Source of the DNA: Pseudovirgaria hyperparasitica
Lineage: Eukaryota; Ascomycota; Dothideomycetes; Acrospermales; Acrospermaceae
Length of the DNA stretch: 64,000 bases
Direction: 5' to 3'
NCBI RefSeq assembly: GCF_010093815.1
Contig: NW_022985552.1
Span: 744,001-808,000 of the forward strand
Part shown: in pieces, positions 1-11,609 of the stretch
How the letters are laid out: every line of letters starts with the position of its first letter
How positions within the stretch are numbered: the first letter of the stretch is position 1
Notes under the pieces: model-generated
Database searches by the model: none
Told to the model about the DNA's origin: nothing
Seen by the model: the letters and a program-made list of their open reading frames with translations, nothing else
Translations under genes and position numbers: made by a program

Positions 1-968
1 ATCAGGTTATAGGTACTAGAATTCTCAGCAGACTATAGAACCCGACATGTGCAGAGCGTAGTTATGCCTCGCTGCAAAGAACACCATTGAGTGATGATGG
101 ATGAACAGGTGCCAGAGCACAGGCAGCACGACCTCGTGGACGACGCGTGGAGAGTCTTGGCTACGTGACGGAGGTTATCTTTCTGATCTTGAAATGTCCG
201 AATATGGATGTCGCATGGCTTGACCGTCTTGGCGCGTTTAACCTGCAGGTCTCTTTGACACGGGCATTCAATGTTATTGAAGGCACTAAACATGGGCTGA
301 GGTAAAGACAACAACCGGAAAACAACACAAGCCATCACACAAAGGCACAGCAGCACAAGATAGATGCTCAGTGTCAATTGAAAAATCAGACTACTTTGTG
401 AGCAATCGAACAGCTACATACATACTTTCACATTCCATTCCACCACAACAAGATCCCGCGGCTCGGACTGGGGAATAAAAAATAAAAAGTGACCAAGCCG
501 CTCACCGTACAGGTATCCACCTCACCTCAAAATGCCAAATAAGGGATTGAAAGAGGATTGAAAGAGTTAAAAGGGGTAAAAGTGTGGTATCTCAACAAAC
601 GGCCATGACATGCGTGACGACGTGAATCGGCAACTCTGTGGAACTCCGGCGCTTAGATAGAAAGGGGGCGTGAAAAACGCGCGACGTGAAGAGACAAGAT
701 AGAAAGAAGAAGCCCTGACTACAATGTCCACCGCCGCGCAATCGTAAAAGTGGTTTAAAAAAAGAGAGAGAGAAATCCGTCCTAGTGAAACTCTTATCCA
801 CCGTAGATGGTTTTATGAGGACACCCAGGCCAATGCGCAAGTTGCGAGGTATGAGTTAGAGTTGTGTGTGTGTGAAGATGCTCTGCAACGTGTGGTGTAA
901 TATTGACGTTGAATGGTAGCGCGTAAAGTCCAGCTCGCTTTTCAGATGATTTGAAGCGCGGAGCAAGC
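1..968. other. Intergenic, no supported gene
   Basis: This stretch lies downstream of the minus-strand GPI-protein gene. The only notable open frame is on the minus strand (33-377) and has a hydrophobic start, but it lacks an upstream ATG at its full length and resembles nothing I know. A short GT run lies near 866-875. It probably holds 3' untranslated sequence and spacer. Confidence 0.5.
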
Positions 969-1331
969 CTATAGCGCGAGCATTGCCAGGACTACGGCAC
1001 CCACTGCAACAGCCGGAGCTTGTAGTGCGACAGCGGCACCCTGTGAACCAGTTGGCGCAGGAGCTGATGAACCATTTGGCTCGCCGGAAGTAGGGGTGTG
1101 CATTGTTGAGTTGCTGCCGTGCGAGGGAATGATGGTCTCGATGGTGGTAACGGGAGTGGTGATTGGAGTGGCTGGAGGAGTGCCAGTCATGGTCTGCGTG
1201 ACGACGCGGAAGACGGTCTTGGTGACATAGTAAGTGGAGTAGTCGTCAGCGGGAGGGGTGTTGTTGGCAGCGACAAAGGCGGAGAGGAAGAGGAGGAGGG
1301 ATGCGACGATCTGGCTGAAGGAGGAGCGCAT
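969..1331 (-). CDS. Small Ser/Thr-rich GPI-anchored cell-wall protein
   Basis: Single-exon gene for 120 residues. Residues 1-22 form a clear signal peptide (hydrophobic core SLLLFLSAFV, cleavage near VAA-NN). The middle is rich in Thr, Ser and Pro and contains YYVTKTVFRVVTQT, which resembles the TVTKTVYR-type motif seen in many fungal wall proteins. The C-terminus has small residues near 95-98 that could be the anchor site, a short spacer, and a hydrophobic tail ending AVVLAMLAL, as in GPI-anchor signals. The expected location is the plasma membrane or cell wall, with a structural or surface role. It has no catalytic domain. The ATG is the first in frame, and the sequence upstream becomes purine-rich and non-coding. 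The secretion and anchor signals are visible; the wall role is inferred. Confidence 0.8.
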   Translation of the reverse strand: MRSSFSQIVASLLLFLSAFVAANNTPPADDYSTYYVTKTVFRVVTQTMTGTPPATPITTPVTTIETIIPSHGSNSTMHTPTSGEPNGSSAPAPTGSQGAAVALQAPAVAVGAVVLAMLAL

Positions 1332-4130
1332 TTTGAGTTTTTGGTTATCCGGAGATTTGATTCTTGATAGGAGAGATCGGAGGAAGCTGAAAAGCTGGAG
1401 ATGCGACTACTGCGACGTTGCAAGTGGTGCTTTGGTGCAGAGAATGCGACGATAGGATGTCTTGTAGTGATATCGATGCGCGCGATCGTGCGAATGCTTG
1501 AAGAGCAGATCTAGCGATTTTCTAGAAGGACGACAGGGTATGTCTTTTGGGTCTTTGTTTGTATGGATGAATGAGCGAGACGGCGTAGGCCTTTGTAAGA
1601 ATAGAGAACGTTGGTTGGATTTAAAAAGAGTGACAAAGGCAGAGAGCCAGTGAGATATTTTGCGTGTAGCAGAAATGTGGGTTTTGATGAGGCACAGGGA
1701 AGAAACGAGAGCAAGAAGAAGCAGAAGAAGAAGAGGAAAAGGGCAGGCATCCGGGGGATAGGGAAAATAGTAGAGCGGCCAGTTTGATTGCGGTCGTGCT
1801 GCAGAGGAATTAGCGGAGACGCCTTGTTTGTGTTATTTGGGGGGGAACTAACCTACCGGGGGGCAATTGGTTGTCTCATTTCCGCGTTCCTGACTAGAGT
1901 GTTACTTTAGGGGGGGTGAATCTAGCCTTGGGGGGTCCACAAGGCCACGCGCTAGGCTGGAGAAGCTATCTGGATCCCCAGAAGTCTCTGCGCATCACCC
2001 GCTAAATGTTACGATGCAGCGCCCCGAGAGACACAGCCCAAGCAGCCTGATAAGCCCCCAAAAGAGGCCCCGACCAGCGCCCAACAAGCCCCCGACATCG
2101 CCGCCAAGCACGCAGTAACTTTATGTCTGTCACCCCGTCCCAGGATGTGGAGGATCGCGATTGTACCTTGCAGACTTGCACCTGCCCTGCAGCCAACGGA
2201 GCAACACATGGATGAGCGGATGAGGAAAGGACGACAAGTCACGCACCGCACATTGGCCCCCTTCTCCCTGAATGACATTCTTCTACTTCTGGTTAAACAC
2301 CTTGCCCCGTTGTTGCTCGAGAGACCTTTTCATGCTTCATACTGGGCCAGCCAGGTACAGTAAGTAGATGAGCGAGTCGCAACGACGCTATTGAAACCAA
2401 GACTTTTGACGTCTGGGGCTTGTTACCACTGTCCACTCACACCTCACCAGATGCCCCAAGATGACACGCGAAAGGAACACGCCCACCGCGTCCAGATCCT
2501 ACATGGTACACAGCGCGACAAATCACAAGAGAACACATTCGTGCGACGTGGAATGGAAATCTTAAGGGACAAAGAACTCATCGAACTCATCAATCTCATC
2601 ATCCATCATGGCTGTGCTCCAGATGCGCCAGTCAGTCTCGTCTATTCCAGGACCCAACTGATCTGGTGAGAGCAACGGCTCGAGCAGGGCGTGAAACACT
2701 CACAGACCCTGTCCAACCCCAGCTATCCAGGCCTGCCTGCCCTGTCGATGATGCAACCGGCGCCTCCACTCTGGTTGCCTCAGCTGCTGTTGTGCGTAGG
2801 TAATGATGACCTCCTTCTTCATGCTGCGCTGCTGCGGTCATCTCTTCGTGTTACTACGCCACCACCCACCACCCATCAATATTCGCGTCAACCCAAGCAA
2901 CTCTTCTTCATCATCTCGCCTAAGCCGGCCATCTGCCCAGTGCCGTCGCAAGAATCCAGCCTTCAAGCGCATACCAAGCCCACCCTCCCCTTCGGCCAGC
3001 ACGAGCACGAAATTGTCCAACGACTAGCCGCCTAAACCTAATCCTTTGGGAAGGACTCATGAAGCGATGGACATCCACGGTCCGTCTAATTTAATACGAT
3101 CATACTAATCCAAGACCAGTTAAGCGTCAGGTACAGCTCGACCTCACTCGATGCGGATTGGCTGCGCAGCGTTTGCAACATCAGAGTTTTAAAATGAGAG
3201 CTCTTGCTGGTCGTGTTGCGTTACGAGTTTCGATTGTTCATCGGCTGTATGCTATTGAGGTATGTATGTGCTGCTTTGCCGGGGTGAGTGGTGAAACGTG
3301 TGATTGCCGAGACACCGGCTTTCTTGCTAGTCTACGACGTGTGCCGTTTGGAAAGAGGTGTTGTCAAGCGGAGCAGTCGTCAGTGAACATGCATCCTTCG
3401 TGAGTCCAAGATATCGTCGTGTGTTGTCACCCTTCAAGTAAGTTCAATAGAGTCACTGCATCTGACGTCGTCATACACACAGTGGACAAGACACAGTGGC
3501 CCTCTAGACACTCGCAACAACAATACTGTACCACCTTTCTAGATCTACAGACTACACATCACTCGATCAGTAGAATCTCATAACCCAGAGACGAGACTTC
3601 TCATGCAGCCAGCGGGCAATTCCGCCACTCCTTCTACCTCGATGTCAATATCTGATACTCATTCTCGCATATACAAACAATACAATACACGCAGATCATT
3701 ATGCGTACAGAATATGGTTTCACGCGACGGTACCCATAACATGCCATGCATAATTCCACCGAGTGTGTGTGTGTGTATTGTGTCGTGTCGCGCACACTGT
3801 CAGATATCAATGATGCTCACCACCGCAGGTCAGCGGTCAGATTCTCGTAAGGTTACAATCCAGCAGGGCCAGAACCGATCCTGCATCATCATCATCTCAT
3901 TAAGTTTAGTAGGAAGACCCCAGGAGTACGTGAGATTCCCGCAATATCGCTATACGCCATAAGTTATTATCCTGCGTGCTATTTTATCACACGCAGTCAC
4001 CAAGTCACGTCTCGCGAGGGACCCTCGATCCAAGAAGTAGTATTCGCCCTGCCCATCACCCAAGAACCGCCCAACCGTCACATTACGTACCCTACCTTCC
4101 CTCCGTCCCTACTCTACTTCGCATAAGGCT
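1332..4130. other. Intergenic, promoter side of the GPI gene
   Basis: A 2.8-kb gap with only short overlapping frames on both strands. The part near 1680-1745 is GA-rich. Four runs of six or seven G lie between about 1839 and 1936, roughly 500-600 bp upstream of the GPI gene start. A short GT run occurs near 3763. The rest, up to the end of the Tco89-like gene, shows nothing I can support as a gene. Confidence 0.5.
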
Positions 4131-5783
4131 TCAATCCTCCTCCACAACCTCCGTGCTCTCCCACATCCGCCGACATATCTCCTCTGCCTCACTCCTCACC
4201 GTGCCCCCATCACTCTCGAAGCTCCTTCTCCCATCTCCCTCTTCTTCCATCTCGTCCCGCTCCGTCCGTCCATTCATTCTACTCCGAGCACTACTAGTAC
4301 TTGTCAAGTTCTTCTTCGTTGCCGTAGGTAGCTTGTCCAGCCGACCGAGCGCGTCTGCGAGTGGGTTCCTGTACCGATGCACGACGGTGTACTCCTTTGC
4401 GATATTCTCAAACAGCTTCAGTAGTCGGGGATCGACCCGCCCTTCGCTGTACCCTGTCGAGAAGTTGACGCCTGCGGTGAGCAGTTGAGGGCCACCGGTA
4501 CGTGGTAGGATGACCGGTATGAGTTTCTGCGGCTCGACGTTTGAGGATGCGCGCTGGAGCCAGAGTTTCTGCTGTGTACGGCTGGGGTTGAGGTCGCTGG
4601 ACGGGGTGTTCGTGCCCGAGCGCCGTGAGGTGGCGCGGCTGGACATTGTGCTTGTTGGTGTGGTCTCTCGTGTGTGTCTGTGTGCCATGTTTGGCTGTGA
4701 CTTGTTGCGCCTCGGTGCGTGATGCTCTGCTTCTTGACTGTGTTCGGCGTCTTCTGCGGGTGTTAGGAAGTTGCTGTTGCGCGGAGTGCCTACGGAGCCA
4801 TCTCCGTCCATAAAACGCGACACAAGATCCCGACCTGGTGTCTCGGCGAGTGTAGACCCTTGGCTTTGACTTAGTGTACGTGCATCATGTGAATCAGATA
4901 GGCCCGTTGCGGATGCTGATGCGAGCGATGTTTCGACTTTCGCTGTATTTGAGGCGGTACGGCGGAGGAGGCGTGACGTTATCATATCAGCGTCTGGGGG
5001 TCTGCTAGGGGTATAGGAGCTTGCGCCGTTGATCTGCTGGGCATCTACGACTTTGCGAGTTGCTTGCGCAAGTCCTTGCTGCGACTGTTTCCGGCTTCCT
5101 GTGGTTGGACTTGTAAACCCCTCCTCCTTCTGTGTCGCATGGGGATCTAGTATCACAGAGTTCGATCTTGTGTTTGAGCGGGTTGTGTTTGGTGATTGAG
5201 ATGCGCTCTCTTCGGTCCAGGCATCCTCTTGTGTGTCGTCAGCGAGATCTGGATCATCGCCGATATCAAAGTGAACTGTCGGGTGGTCCGCCTCTCTAGA
5301 GGCGGGCCTCGACCTCCCTGGTTTCATGAGGGAACGCTTCGCCGGCGCGACCTCGCTCTTGCTAGGCTTGAGCATGTTCTTGCTAGATGAATTTCGCGGG
5401 AGATGGCCACTGGAATGATTCTTCCGTATCGGAGCTTGTGTTGTGTGTCGCACGATCCCCACCGTCGAAGCATTTCGCCTTACATTCGGTCGTTGTGATT
5501 CAGTCGGAGTCGAACCTCCTGAGAGGACACGTCTGTGACCCTTCGTAACCGCGCTCTCTGCTGCATGTGCCACTGCCTGCTTGCCCAGTTTGTTCAGATT
5601 CTTGCCGAAAGAGAGGTTACGCTGGCCCAGTCGAACGTGCTTCTGCGCTTTGTGAGATCGATGCTGGTGAGGAGTTTCGGTAGGAGACTGTAGGAGGGTT
5701 GCGGCCGATGAAGCTGAGGAGGTTCGAGTGGTCATGGACGGCCGCTTCGTATGCGGAGGTGAGCCTTGATGTGAGGAGGGCAT
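4131..5783 (-). CDS. tco89: TORC1 subunit Tco89-like protein
   Basis: Single-exon gene for 550 residues, mostly disordered and Ser/Thr-rich. The N-terminal part has the block seen in filamentous-fungal Tco89 proteins: a basic start, FGKNLNKLGKQA, then RKNHSSGHLPRNSSSKN, KSEVAPAKRSLMKPGR, and an acidic stretch ending in EDAWTEESASQSP followed by TTRSNTRSNS. The C-terminal part has LFENIAKEYTVVHRYRNPL and ends with an acidic, Arg-containing helix (EEICRRMWESTE). Tco89 is a non-catalytic subunit of TOR complex 1 at the vacuole, linking nutrient state to growth. I recognise the family from these blocks rather than from an enzymatic motif. The length fits the family. The long poorly conserved linkers are normal for it. 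Confidence 0.75.
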   Translation of the reverse strand: MPSSHQGSPPHTKRPSMTTRTSSASSAATLLQSPTETPHQHRSHKAQKHVRLGQRNLSFGKNLNKLGKQAVAHAAESAVTKGHRRVLSGGSTPTESQRPNVRRNASTVGIVRHTTQAPIRKNHSSGHLPRNSSSKNMLKPSKSEVAPAKRSLMKPGRSRPASREADHPTVHFDIGDDPDLADDTQEDAWTEESASQSPNTTRSNTRSNSVILDPHATQKEEGFTSPTTGSRKQSQQGLAQATRKVVDAQQINGASSYTPSRPPDADMITSRLLRRTASNTAKVETSLASASATGLSDSHDARTLSQSQGSTLAETPGRDLVSRFMDGDGSVGTPRNSNFLTPAEDAEHSQEAEHHAPRRNKSQPNMAHRHTRETTPTSTMSSRATSRRSGTNTPSSDLNPSRTQQKLWLQRASSNVEPQKLIPVILPRTGGPQLLTAGVNFSTGYSEGRVDPRLLKLFENIAKEYTVVHRYRNPLADALGRLDKLPTATKKNLTSTSSARSRMNGRTERDEMEEEGDGRRSFESDGGTVRSEAEEICRRMWESTEVVEED

Positions 5784-7845
5784 TTTGCTTATTACTAGGG
5801 ATCCAGTAGGCCGGTCTATGCGAGATTGTGGCGCCTGCTCGGTGATCGCAAGAAACGTAACAGATCTCGTTGGGTGGGCTGGGTGCTTGGACTACCCTGC
5901 AGTGCGGCAAGCTGCAGATCCTTGGCTCCGGCCTATTCCTCTCTGAGGACGTGTCGGAGTCGGGGTGGTATGGGGTAGAGTGTAGGTTCGTGAAGCTGTA
6001 GCGAAATCGATTGCCAGCAGAAGGTCTTTCCGGTGACTGAGGGTGAGGATGCGGAGTGAAGTCGGAATCTGGGAGAGACTTTTAACCTTAGGGCGGACGG
6101 GAGCTGCGAGGACGGGAAGGTCATCGGTCGGTCGCCTTCCCCACCTTGCGCGCTGGCTGCTGCTACTCAGGTGGCTAGAGCCGGAAACTGACGATTTATT
6201 TACTACTGCCCTGATTGCAACACCAGAATTCCCGGAAGCGGGAGGAATGCCGGCCCTATCCGACTACGGTCCTGGCTCTGCTGGTCCAATATGCGTGGAA
6301 CATGGGGCATCTGCATCGCTTTCTTTCCTCGACCTTGTTCGCAGTATGCCGGCTGTTCAAAATCGCTCACTTGTCTTGGTAGCGGTCCTCTTCATGGGTT
6401 TCACTCTCCTGCTATTTCGCCCTTTCTCTTCACGCTGCATCGTGTTCCCGAGTTTTCCTCATCTCCTAAGATGCCGTGCCTATACAACGAGTAACCTACA
6501 TTCTCCTGTTGCGCTGACTGGACGGCCCTCTGCTTGACTCGATTCCCCTTGCCTCATGATCCCTTGTCTGTCTCCCAGGTATGTCGTTTTAGGGTCTGTA
6601 ACATGCGATTCCTGAGTCAATGATGAAGTAGCGTTCCTGTACGTCGCTTTCTGGAGTCGTAATGTCCTAGCATCTGTGTTAGCGTCCATTCAAGCACTTT
6701 ATAGAAGTCTATTCAGGTACATGATGTGGGTCATCTGAACATTCAACACTAGCCATATAGACCCGAATATGAGCTTGTTGATCACGGCAAAAACACCTTG
6801 TCGGACATTGTGTATCAGACTATTCTACCCTCTTAGGCAGTACGACTGTAACATCTTATAATGGGTAGCAAGACCTTAAGCCTGCTCAAGCAAAAGAATC
6901 GCAATATCACGTTAGTCATATGTGGGTGGTATGCCTTCCACTATCACAAGTTGCTATAGCCTGATTCAACACATGGATATTTGACTTGCTTACTATTGTA
7001 CGTGAGCTATTTAGTGAGAATCGCAATATAGAAAAGAATTTTTGGCAGGTTTCTAAAGACACAGAACAGCTAATACACAAAGATCGCAGTTGACAAGCGC
7101 CTTACAATGAGTCTTTTATCCAATTTTGCGGATACCACGCGGGAAATGTGCCAGACCTAGAGAACCTCTACTGCCCTGGCATCATGATAGTATCATATCA
7201 CGTTCTAAACGCTTTATCACCGATGATATCTTCTAGAAGTAGAACACCCGGAATCGCGAAGTCGTGTCATCATCGAGTACCTATGGTGTTTTCAACGACA
7301 TATCTCAGCAAGAACTACAATTTAGTGAAAAGTCTATCAAAATCGCGGTCTTCAATACAGCAAAGAACTACCAGATCATTGGCAGCCTACCATGAAACTG
7401 GCTGGATGACTAGCATCGAATAAGGATCCCTTACTGGTCACAGATAAACATCTATCCACCCAACGCAATCAGCTCTCGATTCCTCCATTAGACATCGAAA
7501 ACCCTCCTCCCCTGGCCCTCTCTATCATGTAATCACGGATCAGCCACTATGATTACCGCCATGTCAAACACATCGAGCAGCAGATACTCAAGGATCGATA
7601 AAACCAAGCCTGCCTCATCCATCGTTGTCAACATTCAACCCTTCTACTGGCTATCAAGAACATCGAACCCTGGCATGCTTAATATCACCATCTTGCCACC
7701 ACTGTATCACAGTCACGGACACGATGAACAGATCAAACTCGAAATCACTTTTGATTGGAAAATAAAAGCCGGCCAGATAGCAGCGGCCAGCCTCTAAGCC
7801 CTCTGATGGGCAATGAACAACCTCCACCCCCGCCCAACCGGGCCC
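5784..7845. other. Intergenic, Tco89 promoter side
   Basis: A 2.06-kb gap. The half next to the Tco89-like gene carries a 164-codon open frame on the plus strand (6043-6537) with no recognisable domain. The half from about 6700 to 7800 is AT-richer with stops in all frames. The short plus-strand frames at 7148-7423 and 7549-7797 look random. Confidence 0.45.
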
Positions 7846-9368
7846 TCACTCCTCCTCACTCTCCTCCCCCCTCGTCAACCGCACAAACGTGCGCACCCGC
7901 CGCAAAACCTTCTCCCCCCTTCCCCTCTCCCTCTCCTCCGCCCTCTCGGCCGCCTTCCTCGCCTCCTCCGCCTCCTTCTCCGGGTTCCGCATCCCATCGA
8001 CACACCCAAACGACTCGTCCGAGTCCACCTTCCTCAGCGCCCGACGGCCCGAGTTCGGCTTGCTGCTCGCAAGCGCCTCAGAGAGGTTCAGCTTGGAGGC
8101 GCCGAACTCGAGTCGTTGGAGCCTCGGTGTGGACTCCTCGCGCGTGAGAGCACGCCGGGTGGCAGGACGCGGGCCGGGCCCAGAAGCGGAGGCGGCGAGT
8201 TCGGCGGCAAAGTAGTCTGCCGAGATGCTGGCTGCTCCTGGGGAGCGGCGAGCGAGCGTCTTGAAGCGCAGGTTAGCAGGGCTTGCAACAGAGCGTAGGT
8301 CCGAGAGGACGGAGCGTGAGCGGGAGAGAATGCGGCCGATACTGCCTTTTCTGCTTACCTGGTGCGAGAGAACTTCGACGTTCTCTGGTCTGGCAGGAGC
8401 AGATGGTGTCTGGTGCGAGGGAATCTCCCAGGTGCCTTGTTGCTGGTAGGGGGATGGGGTGGTGAAGCTCAGCTGCGCTGGCTTCTGGTCGACGCTGCCT
8501 TGCTGGGGCTTGTTCGATTGCTCAGAGAAACTTCTCTGTTGCGAGATGGATGATGGTGGTGGTGCGTGCGACCCTGACCTTGGATTGGTCGAAGGGTATG
8601 GCTGAGGTCTGTTCAGAAGATCAATGGTAGGGTGAGCGTATGGCTTCTGCTGAGCCTTTGCGGAAGAGCTGAAGGGTGGAACATGAGGCTTGGACCGTGT
8701 CGTCCGTGGCGTGTCTGCTAAATGACTATACGGCTTCTGCTGAGTTTGCTGCGCTGATCGGAACGAGTGAGCATGAGGAGCTTGCTCGATGTAGGGAGAG
8801 TGCTTTTGCTGCTGCTTGAAGCTAGTCTGCTGATGGTAGGGGGAGCTGATAGGAGAACTCGGAAAGCTAGACTGTTGTGTCTGCGGTGACATGAAAGGCG
8901 ACGAGTAAGAGGAAGGACTCCATCCGGATTCGTTGGAGGTTGTACTGATAGGTGACTGCATAGATGATCCTATTGGACTACCATGAATTGGATCCAGATG
9001 CTCACGGGGACGTGAGATGCTGTCCTTCTTCACCGTTTTCGGTGTTGGTCTGACGGTCGAGTTCAGAAACTGGTGAACAGCCTCTATCTGAAGCGCATTT
9101 GGACGTTCTGGACGTGGTGGAGCTGGACCTGACCTCAACGGCAACGGCGGAGGAGAAGGCGATTTTTCGGTCTTGTCATCGTCGTCCTCTGAAGAATCTA
9201 ATCCGAGTTAACTGAATGCCACCTTTTCAACGAAAGGAACGTACTACTGTGACGTCGCTGCTGTCCACGCTTGCGATCATCCTCCTTCGACTTCGATTTC
9301 GAAGTCTTGTTGCCGCCAAATGCACTACGAAATGCAAGCGCTGCGTCCATAGCGTAGCTATCAGCCAT
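7846..9368 (-). CDS. Unknown low-complexity protein, two exons
   Basis: Predicted 491 residues from exon 1 (9245-9368) and exon 2 (7846-9197), joined by a 47-bp intron with donor GTACGT and acceptor ATTAG. The first ATG is at 9368 and gives MADSYAMDAALAFRSAFGGN followed by a Lys-rich stretch. After the splice comes a run of Asp and a proline-rich segment. Residues around RPNALQIEAVHQFLNST look like the only helical, conserved-type block near the start. The middle is rich in Ser, Pro, Gln and Tyr. The C-terminal 60 residues are charged (a Glu/Arg coiled-coil-like helix, then VLRRVRTFVRLTRGEESEEE). I do not recognise the family. It could be a cytoskeletal or signalling scaffold, but nothing shows this. 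The reading phase across the splice is intact. Confidence 0.7.
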
Positions 9369-10540
9369 GTTGCAAAAATTTGCCGTTAGCTACACGGTTC
9401 TTGCTATCGAAGCTATCTGAACGTCTCAAAGGCAAATTGTTCGAGTCGTGATTGAGCTAGAACCTTGCGAACTGCAGTGAGCTTGTGGATACGACAGATC
9501 TGGGTGAAAAAGCTGAGAAGAAGTGACGTCCTGAGTGCGAGGAGCTTGAACAGCGATGCTGATCTGGGCTGGTTATCGATGGGTACAATGATGAAAATGA
9601 TGAGGGAAAGCAGCCACAAACACCAAAGGCAAGAGATCAAGTGAGGTGTTGCGGTGTAAGCAAGAAACGGCGAGAAGAGCTCCATTTATAAGGAAATGAC
9701 GCGACGTGAATCGGCGACTGAGCCCAGGGCAGCGCTCGAAGTGAATCTCAGGAAGCGGGGGAGTCATACGATAGCACGCATCCAAGTGATATGGAAGTGA
9801 TCGGTGGGTTGTGGTGGTTTCGCAAGTCAAATAAACAGACGTGGCGCGGGGGACCTAGCGGTGAACAGTGTTATTTGCGGTTCAAGTAACCCCCTGGACA
9901 GCCCAGTCACCTTGACAGATCTTGTGAGCGCACCAGCTCGACTCACAGGAGTAAGTAGGTCTGAACGGAGCAGATCTTGCGCATAGCCAAGTGGCATCTC
10001 AAGAAACTTTCTTATAGATCTGCATTTTCCATTAATCATCATCAGCAAGAGACATACAAAGGTACACTGGCACGATTTACTACGCCCTATGCTCTATATA
10101 GGGCGAAGATTAGAGAGCTTGTATCGCCGTCAAGCTCGCCAACTTTGAACTAAGGTAACATGATGCAGTCAACTCCGGTCGTAAACTGTGGTAGCATCAA
10201 GCAAGCAGACGTTGCGCCAGGTAAATCTAAAGTCCAAACTTGATTGTCCCCCTATGCGTTTGGATTTTGGGACAATAGTGATTCGATTGGTCTTTTCGGT
10301 GCTTGGTCAGTGTGTATGTACCCTGAGTCGATCTTCTGCTTAGAGGTTTGACTGGGGGCATAGGGAAGAATGAATATAATCTCAGGGGGATGCGATCACA
10401 GCACTGCCTCCTGTGAGTAGTTAGCACATCTCGACGCATACATGCATCTCATCTCTCAAATGTATTGAGTAACCTTCGAAATCCAGTATACAATCGCCAA
10501 TTCGTGTGTATTTCCAGCTCTCCACCCGTGTTACTTGAGA
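9369..10540. other. Intergenic between two minus-strand genes
   Basis: A 1.17-kb gap. The first 300 bases upstream of the 9368 start contain a minus-strand frame (9413-9685) with hydrophobic stretches that is more likely 5' leader than a gene. The remainder has no open frame above about 70 codons that looks coding. Confidence 0.45.
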
Positions 10541-11097
10541 CTAGCTTCTGCATAGTTGACCGAACAAATCAAAGACTGCTTCTTCTTGGGCACCTGTCAT
10601 ATGGTAGTGATGAGTTTATGATGTAAGCGCTCCTAGCTCACGTCCGAACATATATGTCCTTACCTATGTTTGGACGCAGAGCGCCCAATGATGTCAAATG
10701 GGTCAGCCTGTGGACACCCTGGATGATTTCGACCGAGAGATATATCGAATAGTTTGAAGTGTGCGAGACTTCAGTACTAACCTTCCTATTGCTTTCTTCC
10801 TGTCAAGGGTGGAAGACAAGGATTGAAGACACTTCTATACACGTGTGGGACATTGCGAACCATTGTTGATATATTGATCGCAGCTGTAGTTGATACCCCT
10901 ATTCCTACATACATGAGGAGCACTGCTCGAGTATTCCTATCCAAATTCTTCAGAACAGAGGAGTGAACGTGGCTCTGGATGTAAATGGCTTCAACACCTG
11001 TCGTCGGCAGTGTAAAGTCCGACCAACCCGGCACGCTTTTCCAAAATGATTTTAGTCTGCGTCCGGGCGAGGCCACACAACACATAAATTTTCCCAC
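10541..11097 (-). CDS. Possible small spliced gene, unknown product
   Basis: Weakly supported. The 3' part has two exons with good signals: 10664-10718 (after acceptor ATCCAG) and 10541-10593 (after acceptor ATGACAG), separated by a 70-bp intron with donor GTAAGG. Together they encode GVHRLTHLTSLGALRPNIG followed by AQEEAVFDLFGQLCRS and a stop. A further small exon with donor GTTAGT may lie just upstream (about 10782-10799). The 5' part probably falls in the open frame 10900-11097, which includes HSSVLKNLDRNTRAVLL. I could not settle the splice between that frame and the 3' exons in a consistent phase. The product would be about 100-110 residues, perhaps a small helical complex subunit. Family unknown. 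Confidence 0.3.
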
Positions 11098-11609
11098 GCT
11101 TCACCTCTTCACTTCTTCACCTCAACGTTTCTCGCTCGCACCGTCGCACCCCTATCAGAAGCAGGTCTGGAGCATAGCTCCGATGCTCGCGGCTCTTTAT
11201 AATGTCTTTTATTTTTCCATCTTGAGCACGAGACACTTAGCAGCGTTCATCCTTGGCACAAGTAATGTACGTGTTCTTCAATCTCTTTCATTCTTGTCTT
11301 CCTGCAATGATGAATAGCCTCTTTCTATAAATTGTTTCAACCCCTTCTGATCTACCTTGATTAGAATTGTGCTTTTGACACACTGAAAATGACTTCCGCC
11401 TGATGTTCATACCTCTTAGCTCAGTACTGTCGCGCGCTAATAGCTATTTAGAACTAGGTGCGAATCCGCGAACGTAGAACTGCGAGCTCCTACGACGTCT
11501 ATTGCATACAAAGCTCGTACATACATAGTCTGTCAGATGTTCGATAGAAATTCATCGTTTATCTCATTTTCGTGTCACTCTCGTGCTTTGTCTACAAACT
11601 TCCATACCC
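11098..11609. other. Short intergenic gap
   Basis: About 510 bp between the doubtful small gene and the 3' end of the next minus-strand gene. It has pyrimidine-rich stretches on the plus strand and no supported feature. Confidence 0.4.

Noticed and set aside
33-377. Minus-strand frame with a hydrophobic start
   Set aside because: Full length needs a non-ATG start, the cysteine pattern fits no family, and it lies where 3' sequence is expected.
5505-5535. Perfect tRNA B-box-like sequence on the minus strand
   Set aside because: It lies inside the Tco89-like coding region and has no A box or acceptor stem around it.
6043-6537. Plus-strand frame of 164 codons upstream of the Tco89-like gene
   Set aside because: No domain, no coding-like composition, overlaps other frames and the promoter of a real gene.
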